Below the pieces are notes generated by a model. That model did not search any database and was not told the DNA's origin. It saw nothing but the letters and a program-made list of their open reading frames with translations. Positions 1 to 11,874 of a stretch of DNA of 64,000 bases are shown one piece after another; positions within the stretch are counted from its first letter, which is position 1; the number at the start of each line of letters is the position of its first letter. A program made the translations under genes and the position numbers. The stretch comes from Blastocystis sp. Blastoise (Eukaryota; Sar; Bigyra; Opalinata; Blastocystidae), in contig JBBPEB010000003.1 in the NCBI GenBank assembly GCA_039096225.1, positions 1,265,188-1,329,187 on the forward strand, given 5' to 3'.

Positions 1-51
1 ATAACCGCGGTTTTTTGAATTCAATGTTACTTGTCCATGGACTCTATAGTC

Positions 52-116
<65 letters not shown>

Positions 117-799
117 TCTCCTTTTGATGAAAAACCATGGAAAGTGTTTAATTCGTAAATATTACTACATATACCAACAGATCCCTGAATTCCCGCGGGA
201 TTCCCGAGTTTGAATTCAATTTCACAACAATGTGATGAGTTTTCTTTGCATATATCGAAACCATAAGGAAGTACAGAAAGAATAGATTTTTTAGTTTTTG
301 CATAGAGAGATGGTTTCTCTGTATAATTATTGATATATACACATTCTTTATTTTCTTTATTAGTATAGAAATCCAAAGGTAACTAGAATATTATATATAT
401 AGTTATATATAGTTATATACATCATAATATTTCATTTTTGAAGCATCTATATAATATATAATATATAATAATATATATAATATATAATATATAATAATAT
501 ATATAATATATAATAATATATATAATATATAATATATACCCCAGATCTTCTTAATAAGTGTATTTCCCGTGAGAATTGACACAATATCTATCGATAAATT
601 AACTCCGATATTATTATATATAATCAGAGGAGAGAGAAATTCATTCGATTTATATACTAATTTCTATATATATATAATGATAATTAAGATTATTATTAAT
701 TATATATATATATAATTATATACATTTTTGTAGACATTATTAACATACATATATATATATTCTCCAGAAACAACTTCAAAAGTAACATCAGTTGGAGTA

Positions 800-810
<11 letters not shown>
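1..810 (-). CDS. Coding-like exons of an unrecognised gene, truncated at the window edge
   Basis: Downstream of the stop of the neighbouring gene at 841, the minus strand still holds protein-like stretches between TA-rich introns: about 741-806 (reads TPTDVTFEVVSGE), about 545-600 (GVNLSIDIVSILTGNTLIKK) and about 165-375 (a Cys-containing stretch with DICKENSSHCCEIEF and GNPAGIQG). The exon ends look like the gtat...tatag pattern seen throughout the window. I could not join them into one clean frame: the 741-806 piece runs into a (TA)n tract that shifts frame. They may be the 3' half of the 841-2247 gene with a decayed exon between, or a separate gene continuing beyond position 1. No domain is recognised, so no function is offered. 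Confidence 0.3.
55..112. repeat. (TA)n microsatellite
   Basis: Pure TA dinucleotide run of about 28 copies. It sits inside a probable minus-strand intron of the left-edge coding-like region, in keeping with the (TA)n introns elsewhere in the window. Confidence 0.9.
449..537. repeat. AT-only short tandem repeat
   Basis: Imperfect tandem repeats built from ATATATAATATATAATA-type units. Probably intronic filler between minus-strand exons; no coding signal. Confidence 0.7.
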
Positions 811-838
<28 letters not shown>

Positions 839-840
839 TT

Positions 841-898
841 TTAGCATAGTCGACTATAACAGAGTGTTTTTCATTATTTGTGTATAAATAATTACTAA

Positions 899-932
<34 letters not shown>

Positions 933-1110
933 TATATATATATATACTTTGTAAAACTATAAGTAACACAAAATTCTTTTTTTGCGTTAATAAATCCGAA
1001 ATACAAATCTTTTATTTTCCCGTCGCTGAGAGGGATCATACGGAGGGTGACCCTCACAATCCCCCCTTTATATAACGTATCGAGATACAAATTACCCTTA
1101 GCACCATCTC

Positions 1111-1206
<96 letters not shown>

Positions 1207-2247
1207 AATGCAATGAGTCTTTGAGGCTGACACGTGCGTATTTTCAATTAATCGCGTGCCATTTGGAACAGACTGAAAACGATCTATATAATATTAATAT
1301 ATATAATAATAATAATAATATATATATATACAGTTAAAATTAGGAATAAGCGACAGTTTCTGAATTACAGGAATAGCAGGTTTATAACCAGAAACTATAT
1401 ATATATATATATTAAATGAATAGATTATATAATATATAAATAAAAATAATAAAAAACATAAAGAAACATAAATAATAAATAATAACATAAAAAAGCATAA
1501 ATATAATAATATATGCTTGTATTAATTAATTGCGCTTGTTCACCAGTGGTATATTCCAATAAATGAATTGTTCCCCTATATCCAGAGACAAAGGGAAATA
1601 CACGATCCAAAGAATACTCTTTTGGGATGGTATAATGCTATAAATAGAGTTACATGTATATATATATATATATACATTTTCACTATTGTTAATATGAATA
1701 ATAATTTCATTAGTTTTAGGTAATAAATGAAAACTGATTGTATTTTTATCTTCTAGGTAATAAAATAATAATAAAAAAATAATATTAAATACCTTGCAAT
1801 TCATATTTAAAGTTTGTTGCACGTAATTTATCAAACACAATCATTCTGTTCTTATAACTATAATTCATATAGACATTCATTTCATTAAAAAAATATTAAA
1901 AAACATACATATCAAATAGAAGATAACTACATTGTTTTCCATCTTCAAGAATAACACAACAGCCAACATATAAGCAAGTATTTCCATCATTCTCAATCGA
2001 ATAAGTCCAATCTATAGTATCATCAAGTGAACCTGGACAATAAATGGCACTGGATAAAGTAGTTGTTGGTTCTATATATATATAATATATGTTTAGACAA
2101 GATAAACAAATTGAAATACCTGCAAAAGATATATCTTCTACGTTATTGTTGTCTATGACGATACCAGAAGAGTATTCTTTAGGTACCGTCAAACCTAGAT
2201 TGTTAAATAATGCGTAATAGAGATATACATTCAATAAGATTTTTCAT
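841..2247 (-). CDS. Unrecognised Cys-containing protein, 10 short exons
   Basis: Proposed exons on the minus strand: 2247-2229, 2194-2120, 2071-1909, 1857-1793, 1752-1676, 1637-1517, 1394-1332, 1283-1206, 1113-948 and 853-841. Together they make 840 nt (279 residues) and end in TAA. The protein has no family I recognise. Two segments begin with a similar motif, TVPKEYS near the start and TIPKEYS near residue 134, so an internal duplication is possible. A Cys-rich patch (TCLYVGCCVILEDGKQC) lies between them. The first exon is only 19 nt and gives no obvious signal peptide, so the true start could lie further upstream in 2250-2400. The intron after 1517 starts GC, not GT. A (TA)45 tract fills the intron at 1115-1205. 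Exon joining is consistent in frame, but the product is hypothetical. Confidence 0.5.
1115..1204. repeat. (TA)45 intron tract
   Basis: Uninterrupted TA run of about 90 bp forming nearly all of an intron on the minus strand (exons end at 1206 and resume at 1113). Donor and acceptor signals are simply the ends of the repeat. Confidence 0.9.
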
Positions 2248-2905
2248 TGTAAGAGTATGAATAGAAAAAACCTAAATGTTGAAATTATTTGAAAATGAAA
2301 CTATAGAATAAATTCCCATTATTATTTTTCATTATTAACTTGATTTTTAGATTTATCGCAAAATACTGTTTTTCAGACATTTTCAACCGGAGTATGTTTA
2401 TATATGCTAAATCCTTAGTGTTACTTTTATTAAGTATTAATTAAACTCTATATTAGAATATAGAATCTTGGTATATGAATAGTCTTAAAATTAGAAGACA
2501 ATCTTTTGAGTGAATTAAAGTTGTTTCAATAAACAAGTAACAAATATATTAATATATAAATAATAAACAAACATAGAATATATCATAAACACTGCGTGGA
2601 TATAATAAAGCAAATCAATCAATAAATAGAGAATTATTAAAGAAAAATGGATAATTTGACTATAATAGAATAGTAAACTACAAAGAAATAGAGACTAGAA
2701 CTTAATAAAGTATAAAATTGATATAGGATTTGATTTTAAAAAAATGCAAAAGAAAACAATGAGAAAAGCAGTAAAAAATATAAATCATTGTAATGGGAAA
2801 AATACACTAATATAAAAAAAGAGAATGAAAATAATAGAAAAACTATATAATATTAAAAAGAATAGATTGTTTTTAAAAGTTATATATATAATATATCAAA
2901 TAAGT
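2248..2905. other. Intergenic, convergent-free AT-rich spacer
   Basis: No convincing coding region. The minus strand at 2350-2395 has a short reading frame starting MSEKQYFAINLK that could be a 5' exon of the gene at 841-2247, but I found no supporting junction. The rest is A- and T-rich spacer between the start of that gene and the 3' end of the hAT-derived gene. Confidence 0.5.
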
Positions 2906-4477
2906 TTATATTTTTCCAATAATAGTATTATTAATATTATTATTATTATTATCATTATTATTATTATTATCATTATTATTATTATTCGTTTGAATATCAT
3001 GGAAAGAATCTTCTGTGAATTCAGGAAGAATTGAAGGTTTAGCATTTAAAAGTGCGTCATTTTCCGTTAAAGAAAGAGGTTTAACAACAGAATATAGTGG
3101 GTCATCAATATATCTCGACGGAACATTTGAATTCTTTTGAGAATAATGATTAGCAGGTCGTTTTTGACGATTATTTTTACAGATTTCTCTAAATCTTTGT
3201 GAACTAAGATGAGGTAGATTATAACGTATATAGATTTGTTTGTGTAAAGATTGATGATCTTTAGTATAGGAATCTTTTAAGAGTAAGGGTTTCCAGAAAT
3301 GTTCAATTTTCTCACAAATATCATTAGAAGAAGGACAAGAGCATAATTGAAGCGCTAATCGCGGTAAATAGACATATTCTGAGGGATATAACCATGTCCA
3401 ATAATGAATATCATCATTCCCTTTATTTTCTAAGAAATAAGTTGTTTTACGATGTTTTAAGAATAATTTGAATTCCTCCTGTATCTCTTTACCATTTTTT
3501 AAATGTGATAAATAATTCATAACTTCTCTATTAAGATGTGTATCATTATATTCATTATCATATTTAATAGATATATAATAACCTAATAAATATAAAGGAT
3601 GTTCAAAAAAAGAAGAATGTTTTTGTAAACAACGATTCATTAATAATAAGTAGGCATTATCTTTTATTTTAGAGAAACCTTCTTTATATATAGCGAATAC
3701 ATCACTTGCATGAGTATCAATAGCTTGAAATTTTCTTTCAATTAAACTTGATATTAATAAGATATCAGCAATTTTATTTAAGGATTTAATGAATGAATCT
3801 TGAAGGATAATAGAACGTACCTTATCGATGTCATCTAACATATTATTTTGAGGATCGTTAATAAATGAAATACAACTAGTATAATTATCACATACATATT
3901 GTATATTTGTATATTCAGTAAAATAATCAATTTTAGAATTATTATTATTATCATTAGTCGTACTACAAGACGAAGAAGAATAAGGTATATAATATTTTTG
4001 TAAGAAATTATAATATGTTCTATAATTTTCTAATAATAGAGGAGGCGATAATAAATTATAGGTACTTGTTTCTTCAGTAGAAAAAGTAGATTTTAAAAAG
4101 TCTTCAATTAATAATCTTGTTTCATATACAGAACTACTTATATATAACTTCTGAATACTATTTTCAGAATTATCATTATATATAGTATTTCCTTCTATTT
4201 CAGAAACAATTCCTTGTATTTTTTGATCTCCAATTTGTTTATATACTTGTTTCTCCATGATTTCGATATTTTCAGGTGTTTTCTGAAGTGTGCTGAAATC
4301 ATAAGTATCATAATAATACGGAGTATTATCAGCTATTATACCGACATTCACAAAATTATTATGATTCTTTATATCTGAACCTATATATATATATATATAG
4401 ATATAGATTATAAAGAATATAAGTTAATATATATAGAGATTTAAAAAATAAATATAAAACATAAGAAATAATGATAA

Positions 4478-4533
<56 letters not shown>

Positions 4534-5264
4534 ATTATGACACATGAATACAGTATTTGAGGATTGTATATCATCGTCAACAAGAGTCTTCACATTATCA
4601 TAACATATATTTAAATATTTATTCTTATCTTCTTCCTTAGTAACTGGTCTATAGCTAGGTGACCCATGTTTTATAGCTTCTACTAAATATTCATCATTCA
4701 CATGATTATAATCAATACCTAGATAGTATTATCATTAGTATTATTTTATTATTATTATTTTATTTTATTTTTTTTATAATAATAATAATAAAAATAAAAA
4801 TAATAATTATTATTATATAAAAACAAAAACATAATAAAGAGAAATCATCATAAAAATAATAATAAAAAAAAAAAACACACACACATATATATACCATTTT
4901 TACTAAAGAATAAAAATAGATTTTCACTAATGAGTTCATTGTCACAAACATCTTGATTAGGAGATACAGCTATATGATTCTTTTCTAAAAAGTTATGAGC
5001 TTGTTTTCGTTTTACATTTTCATAGTAATTACGAACTTCAGTGAGAAATTCATTCCAAAGTGTTTCATCAATAGAAGCAGGACAAGGAATATCGGAATGT
5101 TTTGCTAAATGTTGTTTCAATTTTGAAATATTATATTTTACATTTGCACTGGGACCATCAAAATTCTTACAAATATAGCAAAAGTAACCTTTCTGAGGAT
5201 TTTCTTCATTTGTTTTAAATAACTTTAAAATTTCTGCATATTTATTTCTTGGGATATCAGACAT
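2906..5264 (-). CDS. hAT-transposase-derived protein (BED finger, DUF659, hAT dimerisation domain), catalytic residues lost
   Basis: Three exons (5264-4895, 4718-4533, 4380-2906; 2031 nt) give 676 residues ending in TAA. A BED-type finger lies at the N terminus: C29, C32, H52, H56. The segment from about 175 to 250 follows the hAT core (DUF659) closely: a VFMCHNGSD stretch where active transposases have the Asp-Gly-Trp motif, then about 60 residues later IVSEIEGN where they have TDN. So the first catalytic Asp is His184 and the second is Glu246. A segment with HPLYLLGYYIS fits the conserved Leu/His-Pro region, and HYWTWLYPSEYVYLPRLALQ with CPSS at about 510-545 fits the C-terminal dimerisation domain. 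The C terminus is an Asn/Asp homopolymer. Introns and an intact frame suggest a host gene, not a mobile copy. I infer DNA binding without transposition. No terminal repeats were seen flanking it. Confidence 0.8.
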
Positions 5265-6224
5265 ATTGCAAAGATCTATATAAATAAAGAGATGTTCACT
5301 TGGTTTCAGAAATCTATGTAAAAAAATACATAAGTAAAGGTGTCAAATACAAACAAAAAATAAAGCTTTATACTTTAGGATTTCCTGACAAATTTCTATA
5401 ACCATGAAATTTCTTGAGAAAGTTCTTCTTTTTTATTCATAGAAATTTATGAGAAATAACCAATAATTTTGCATCTTTTTAAAAGAATTCGCAAAGAAAT
5501 ATGGAAAAAGACGAATGATCATTTTTTTTTGAGAAGAAAAAGAAATTCAATAGAAAAGAAAAGTCTTTTAATTATTTAAATAAGATGTTTATTCTTTGGT
5601 GAACTACTCTGCTGATATGAATCATGAGGATTCTAAGAGAATCTGATGACTAGATGTATTTTATTTTGAATTTGGAAGAAGAATGTAATGAATAATTTAT
5701 AACATTATGTGATATTTCTCATAATATTGTGGTGAAACAAATGAAATGATTGTTTGGGAATGTAGAGAATGATTTTAACTTTTGATGATTTAATAAAGAG
5801 TATTTTAGTAAATGTGCTTTCTTTAAGATTGGATATTATGAAGATATTTACCCAAGAGTTGCAGTCAGTTTATAGACAAAAGATGAGTTTTTATTTTGTT
5901 ATTGAAAAGGTTTAGGATGGTCGATAATTGAGTTAAAAAGGATGAATACAATATTGATTTATATATTTATATAATAAAATATATTTATGAATATCAGTGA
6001 TCAATTATATTGTCCTCTTTTGAAATGGATTAGTGTGGTATAATTGTTTTTATAGAATTAGAATAAGAATATGATGATATTCAAAAAAATATTTATTTAT
6101 TTGAAAATTTGTAACAAAACAATGTTTTTATAAATAGATATAGCTATTAAGATAATGAATTAAATATATATATATATATATGGTAAAAAAAGATGAATAG
6201 ATAGAGTATACTGTATATAAAGTA
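5265..6224. other. Intergenic spacer, no gene seen
   Basis: About 960 bp between the hAT-derived gene's start and the stop of the MUS81-like gene. I looked here for the missing nuclease half of the MUS81-like protein on the minus strand and saw no reading frame or ERCC4-type motif. One (TA) tract at about 6166-6181. Confidence 0.6.
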
Positions 6225-6316
6225 TTAATTAGTAAGTTTATCTAAAGGACTATCTTCATCACTGAATATATTATTATTATTATTATTATTATTATTAGTA
6301 GTAGTAATATTATCAG

Positions 6317-6386
<70 letters not shown>

Positions 6387-7514
6387 TTGTTCTAAAGATT
6401 CATTTTGATTGGATGATTCTACGGTAGATACATCAAATATCTGGTTTCCTTCTTCTAAGAATTTCTTTTCTAGGTGATTTTTAATACAAAAACTTGATAT
6501 TGTTTCATTTAAATCGATATGTTCTGCAGCAAGACGACTTGACAATTGTAAACCTATTTATATACTAATTATATTTATTATTCTAAGAAAATAGTTTTTT
6601 CTAAAGGAATATTTTTAAAAAATACTTTATAAATGAATATTATATAATAAATAATAATAAATAAGATAATAATATAATAATAATAAAGTATACTTTTTAA
6701 AGGAATAGTAACAATTTCATCTTCATCTTGAGTAATGATTCCTTTCAATTCCAATAAATTCACTTGACGTAAATATTCAACACGATTCAACTTTTTTGTA
6801 TGAGCAGGTAAATGCATCTATATATATATATATATTTTGTATAAAAATAATTGAATTATTCAACTAATAATAATAAACATATAATAATAATAAACATATA
6901 ATAATAATATTAATAATAATAAACATATAATAATAATAAACATATAATAATAATAAACATATAATAATAATAATAATAATAAACATATAATAATAATAAA
7001 TAATTACAAGACTCATATAATTATCAAAGCCTTTTCTATTTTCCATTTTATTTGATTTTGTTTCTTGAGCAACCAACCATAATGATAGTAAAGTGTAACA
7101 AGTTTCACTTTTATTTGGAGGTATATACGATGAGACAGATGTACTCTCTTTTGAAACCAATTTAGGCTCATTGTTTTCATCCTTATCTTTTGTTGATGAT
7201 TTTGAAGGCTTCTTCTTCTCATTAAAGATCTCAGCTAGAACAAGCATAGTCCATCGACCAACTCCTGATATATCAGCAAATTCTTTTGATGAAACATATT
7301 TCTTTTCAGATCTAAGTTAAATAAAATAATATATTATGATCACTATATCAATTAAATCATAAATATACTTCGCAACAATGTTAATTACTCGTTGAAGTGT
7401 CTTGACCATAAATGGCTTATTATCTGACTCAGATTTCTGCTTTCTAGCCATCAACTCCATGTATAAGAAATCATTTTCATGATTCTTACAATTTGTTTCT
7501 TTTATCTCTGACAT
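6225..7514 (-). CDS. MUS81-like protein with HhH and winged-helix regions, nuclease domain absent
   Basis: Four exons (7514-7369, 7311-7008, 6817-6694, 6553-6225; 903 nt) encode 300 residues ending in TAA. Residues about 12-75 resemble the N-terminal helix-hairpin-helix of MUS81: NDFLYMELM, then TLQRVINIV, then KEFADISGVGRWTMLVLAEI. From about 115 the stretch SSYIPPNKSETCYTLLSLWL and what follows matches the MUS81 winged-helix region, ending in SLQLSSRLAAEH. In MUS81 an ERCC4 nuclease with a VDxRE motif should follow. Here the protein instead enters Asn homopolymers (25 or more Asn) and ends DEDSPLDKLTN. MUS81 orthologues are usually 500-650 residues, so this is about half. It may be a paralogue that binds DNA or a partner without cutting. 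Family assignment is from motif spacing only. Confidence 0.55.
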
Positions 7515-8744
7515 ATCAAAACTAATAAAATAAAAATATCATAAATTTTTTCGTGGGTTTTTTTTGTTCTTTAATTACGTTACTATAAAATTCTGAAATA
7601 AATCATAAATGTAAACCTTACATGATCTCATGCAATGTGTCAATCGTATGAAATTGTTTGTCTATGCAATTCATTACATATTTTTTTTTAATCTTATAAA
7701 TCTATACTCGCCAGATTCAACTAATATATGAAATTCTATTTAGGGATGAACTAAGATGGATTGTATATAAAATTCATTAGTCAATGGAACCTTTTCATTA
7801 TTCACTGTTTATAAATGATTGCAAACAATATTTTCGCTATCTAGAACTGATTGAAAAACATATTCTAATCACAGATTTGATTGAAATATATAATTGATTG
7901 TCATATACCGTTTCTTTTTATTGTCTACTCTTCAATATTATAGGAAATGAGTGCTAATGATATTATAAGTATCAATTGCTGCTATAATTGCAAGAGAATG
8001 ATGCTCTATCTACTGTTAAATGGTCATGAGTAAAATAAAACCTGCGTTTCTCCTTTATAATGAATGAAATATATTATATGGTTCTCCTTATGTCATGCAT
8101 GTTTTAAAATATCTAAAGATTCTTCGTTCTTCATTTTACAACTTGTATATCTTTAAAAAGTGAAGAAGAAACACAACATGATTAAAAATTGAATTGATTC
8201 TTCGCTTTTTAAAATATTATCTGGTTTTATTTTTAAAACTGTGTTTGAAAAATTGCTAAGATCATTGGTTTCATTGATTGATCTAAAGATTGGTTCAACC
8301 AATAGTCTTTTTGTTTGATTTATTTTGAGCTTATGCTTTAGATTGAATGAATTTGAATGGTTACATATATAACAAATCGCTCTATAAGGCATTTGCAAAC
8401 TCTTATGTTGAAAAACAAATTCATGATGAGAAGAATATTATTAGTGAATCATTGTCGTTTAACTTCTCTTGGTCTTCCATTCTTTCAAATAATTGAACTC
8501 TTAGTGGAAGAGAGCGAATTCTGCTATATTAAATGAAGAATCATGAGTAAAAACGAAGAAAATCAAAAACGAAGTTTTGCTAAATTCAAGTTTTAGTAAA
8601 TGAGGAAAATGAAACTGGATTGTTTCACTATAGAACGAAACTGGGTTTTGATGTCCTTTTTGTTTTTTTTAATATTGCCAATGAATTCATATTTATTTTA
8701 TTTTATTTTAAATAAATAATAAAGAATATACTTCTTCTTTAAAG
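7515..8744. other. Intergenic region with one weak minus-strand reading frame
   Basis: Divergent spacer between the MUS81-like gene and the secreted mucin-like gene. The only frame of note is minus 8398-8153 (81 codons, with a CYIC pair and LKHKLKINQ stretch, ending in a hydrophobic tail). It has no recognisable domain and no good upstream or downstream exons, so I do not call it a gene. Confidence 0.5.
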
Positions 8745-11700
8745 ATGAAAGCTTTTTTATTGTTTCCATTCCTAATTAGTCTTGCATTTGCTATTAATGG
8801 TATGAATAAATACTTCAATATATATAAAGTCAAACTCTATAGTCAAGAACACATGCTCCTATCCGCTGACACCTATTCTGGTGAGAATTCGTTCTGAACA
8901 TAATATTGATTATATGTTTGATATTTATCAAGGATATAATAATAATCTTACTGAAGGGAAATATGTTATGCGATATGCTGGTGGAGAACATGAACTGTAT
9001 ACTGAAAGAACTTGGTCCTTATGTATTCAATATGAAAAGATATATACTTTGAATGTGACTACTTATGCGTATCTATAAATATTATAATTATTTTATCATT
9101 GATTCTATATATATATAGAGATTATAGATGGTATGAAACTGATGCTGTATCAGTCACTCACATGGGAAAACTTATTTGGTATGGTAATAATTATTTGTAT
9201 CGTTTCTCTGCTTATACACTCTTCCTTTTCAGACGTATATATATGCTATTTTTTATTTTATTATTTTTTATTTATTATTTTTTATTTTTTATTTTTTATT
9301 TATTTATTATTGTTTTTTATTTATTTATTATTTATTTATTATTATTATTTATTATTTATTATTATTATTTATTATTTATTATTATTATATATTATTTATT
9401 AACTATTATATATTATTTATTAACTATTATATATTATTTATTAACTATTATATATTATTTATTAACTATGATATATTATTTATTAACTATTATATATTAT
9501 TTATTAACTATTATATAGTTCCAAAGCCATCTCGTATATATTCTTCTTTATATACAACAGCTGCTCAATTCTCTGATATGTGGCATATGAATGATTATTT
9601 TTATGAACATTATGAAGAACCTCCTTATTTTGGATGGCCAGAGTACTCAAATCATTTAAATTATACTTCAAATGTTATTACTACTTATTTTAAATATTCT
9701 TTTGATAATCCTATTACTTACAGATATTTACGTTTTGTTATTGAAACAAGATTTAGCTTTATTTTATATGCTGGTGATTTAGAAGTTTTCAGATACGGTC
9801 TTCCTATGTATATATATTATTATATAAAATATTATTATTATATATTATTATATATATTGTATATTATATATTATTATACTATTCTATACTATTATATATA
9901 TATATATATAGGGGTGAAATAACACCATTTACAGAAGGTACTGAATGTTCTGATACTCCTAGACAAGTCATGTATATCTATATAATAACTATTATTTTGT
10001 TATTTTCTACTCTATTTATATATATTATTATATAATAATTTTTTTTTATTTAAAAATATAATCTATATATATAATATATATATAGTGTGGGTGTTCCTTT
10101 CTTCTACTGGAAGCATTGGGATTATCCTGATTTAACTATAGATATAGAAACCCATCGATGCCAGAAACCTGCTCCAGGAACAAACTCTACTGAATCTTTT
10201 ACTATTACTATTGATGCTATGAAACTTGAAGGAGGTATATATTTATAATAATAATAATAATTATTATTATATATATATATATTTCAGTCAATATTCTAAA
10301 TATATACACTACTTTTTATAATAAAACTAAAAAAATAATTTATTCACTCTATATATATAGAATTTGATATTGAATATTATGAGCCTATTAGTCCAGTTTC
10401 TGTTACAGCCACGTGTACTCCTGATTCTGAAGAATTCGAAGAACGTTGTTTACAAATAACTTCTTTATGGCCTATAACTCATTATTATAATCGTGTTACT
10501 CCTTCTGCTACTGTTATATTAGAATTCCAAGATAATGCTTATTTATATTTTAATGCTTATAGTTTTATGAAAGATGATCATTTTAGAAACGAAAGTGCTC
10601 CTACTGCTTGGGAAGTGTATGGATATAATGTTACTTTAAATTCTTGGATTATTCTTGATGCTGAACGATTCATTGATTTAAATCAAAATGTTACTTTCTA
10701 TAATACAAAAGTATTACATCAAATTTTCCATAAAATTAAATTTATATTTACTGCAAGTGCTAGTGGTGTAGATATAGCTATTCCTCATATAAAATTCTGG
10801 TTTGATCATGTTTATGATACAGTTTTAGGAGGTCGTCCTGTATTTAGTTTATTCCATCGTAAATTTATTGGTTATTCTCATCATTATCACGGAGACCCAC
10901 GTTATTATGGAGAACAAATTGTATTATTCCCTGATAAGGAATTCTTTACTACTCCTGAAAGTTTAGAATATTTTGTAGATTTAGATTACAGAACCAATGT
11001 TTTAATGCCTGGAGATGATCCTATACCTTTTAGAATGAGTCTTGCTTTCTATTGGGATTATTTATATGATAGACTTATTCCTGCAATAAGTGATCTTTGT
11101 ACTAATTGTACTCTTGCAGAAGTTGACGAATTAATGAAAAACCAAACTGCAAGCGGCTCAAAATGTGAAGTTCGCGTCCCACAAACTTTTACTGGCACTA
11201 TTACTGTTACTAGTAATTGTACTGCTATTTATCGTGATAAAAATGGTGAAATTATTTATCCATTCAATACTATAAGTAATTCTGAATCTAATAATGATAA
11301 TTCTGAATCTAATAATAATAATTCTGAATCTAATAATGATAATTCTGAATCTAATAATGATAATTCTGAAGATACTAGTACTACAGAAAATACTACTAGT
11401 CAGTCTACTACAGAAAATACTACTACAGAAAATACTACTCCTGAAAGTACTACTACTCCTGAAAGTACTACTACTCCTGAAAGTACTAGTACTACTGAGT
11501 CTACTACTACTCCTGAAAGTACTACTCCTGAAACTACTGAAACTACAACAACTACTACTCTTCCTGAGTCTACTACTACAGAAAATACTACTACTGAAAC
11601 TACTACTTCTGAAAATACTCCTGAGTCTACTACTCCTGAAACTACTACTACTACTACTTCTGAAACTCCTGAGTCTACTACTACAGAAAATACTACTACT

Positions 11701-11874
11701 GAAAATACTACTACTGAAACTACTACTACTGAAAATACTACTACTGAAACTACTACTCCTGAAACTCCTTCTACAACTGCAACTACTAATGCTTCTCTTC
11801 CTACTTCAACTTTAGTTTCTACACCTGAAGAAACACAAAATCAAGTTCAAAATGCTCGTCATCTTCGACACTAA
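8745..11874 (+). CDS. Secreted Thr-rich, mucin-like glycoprotein, 7 exons
   Basis: Exons 8745-8799, 8843-9068, 9119-9234, 9519-9807, 9912-9971, 10086-10234 and 10361-11874 (2409 nt) give 802 residues. The first exon is exactly a signal peptide (MKAFLLFPFLISLAFA). The ectodomain, about residues 20-640, is rich in aromatic residues with scattered Cys and many N-x-S/T sites; I do not recognise its fold. From about residue 640 there are short Asn/Ser repeats (SESNNDN), then about 150 residues of Thr/Ser/Glu/Pro repeats (TTTENTTTE, TTPEST) typical of a heavily O-glycosylated stalk. There is no C-terminal hydrophobic segment and it ends in QNARHLRH, so I infer a secreted or wall-associated product without a GPI or transmembrane anchor. 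Intron 3 holds a 21-bp minisatellite. Confidence 0.75.
9390..9517 (+). repeat. 21-bp minisatellite in intron 3 of the mucin-like gene
   Basis: About six copies of a 21-bp unit (TATTATATATTATTTATTAAC), nearly identical, ending at the acceptor of exon 4. One copy has a TATGAT variant. Confidence 0.85.

Noticed and set aside
854-1337. Long Tyr-Ile frames on both strands across the TA tract
   Set aside because: They are translations of the (TA)n repeat; the flanking coding parts join as separate minus-strand exons.
8153-8398. 81-codon minus-strand frame as a zinc-finger gene
   Set aside because: It has a CxxC pair, but no second ligand pair, no clear exons around it and a homopolymer-like hydrophobic end.
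11294-11815. Leu/Ile-rich frame overlapping the mucin-like repeats
   Set aside because: Out-of-frame reading of Thr/Glu repeats; the in-frame product continues the conserved upstream exons.
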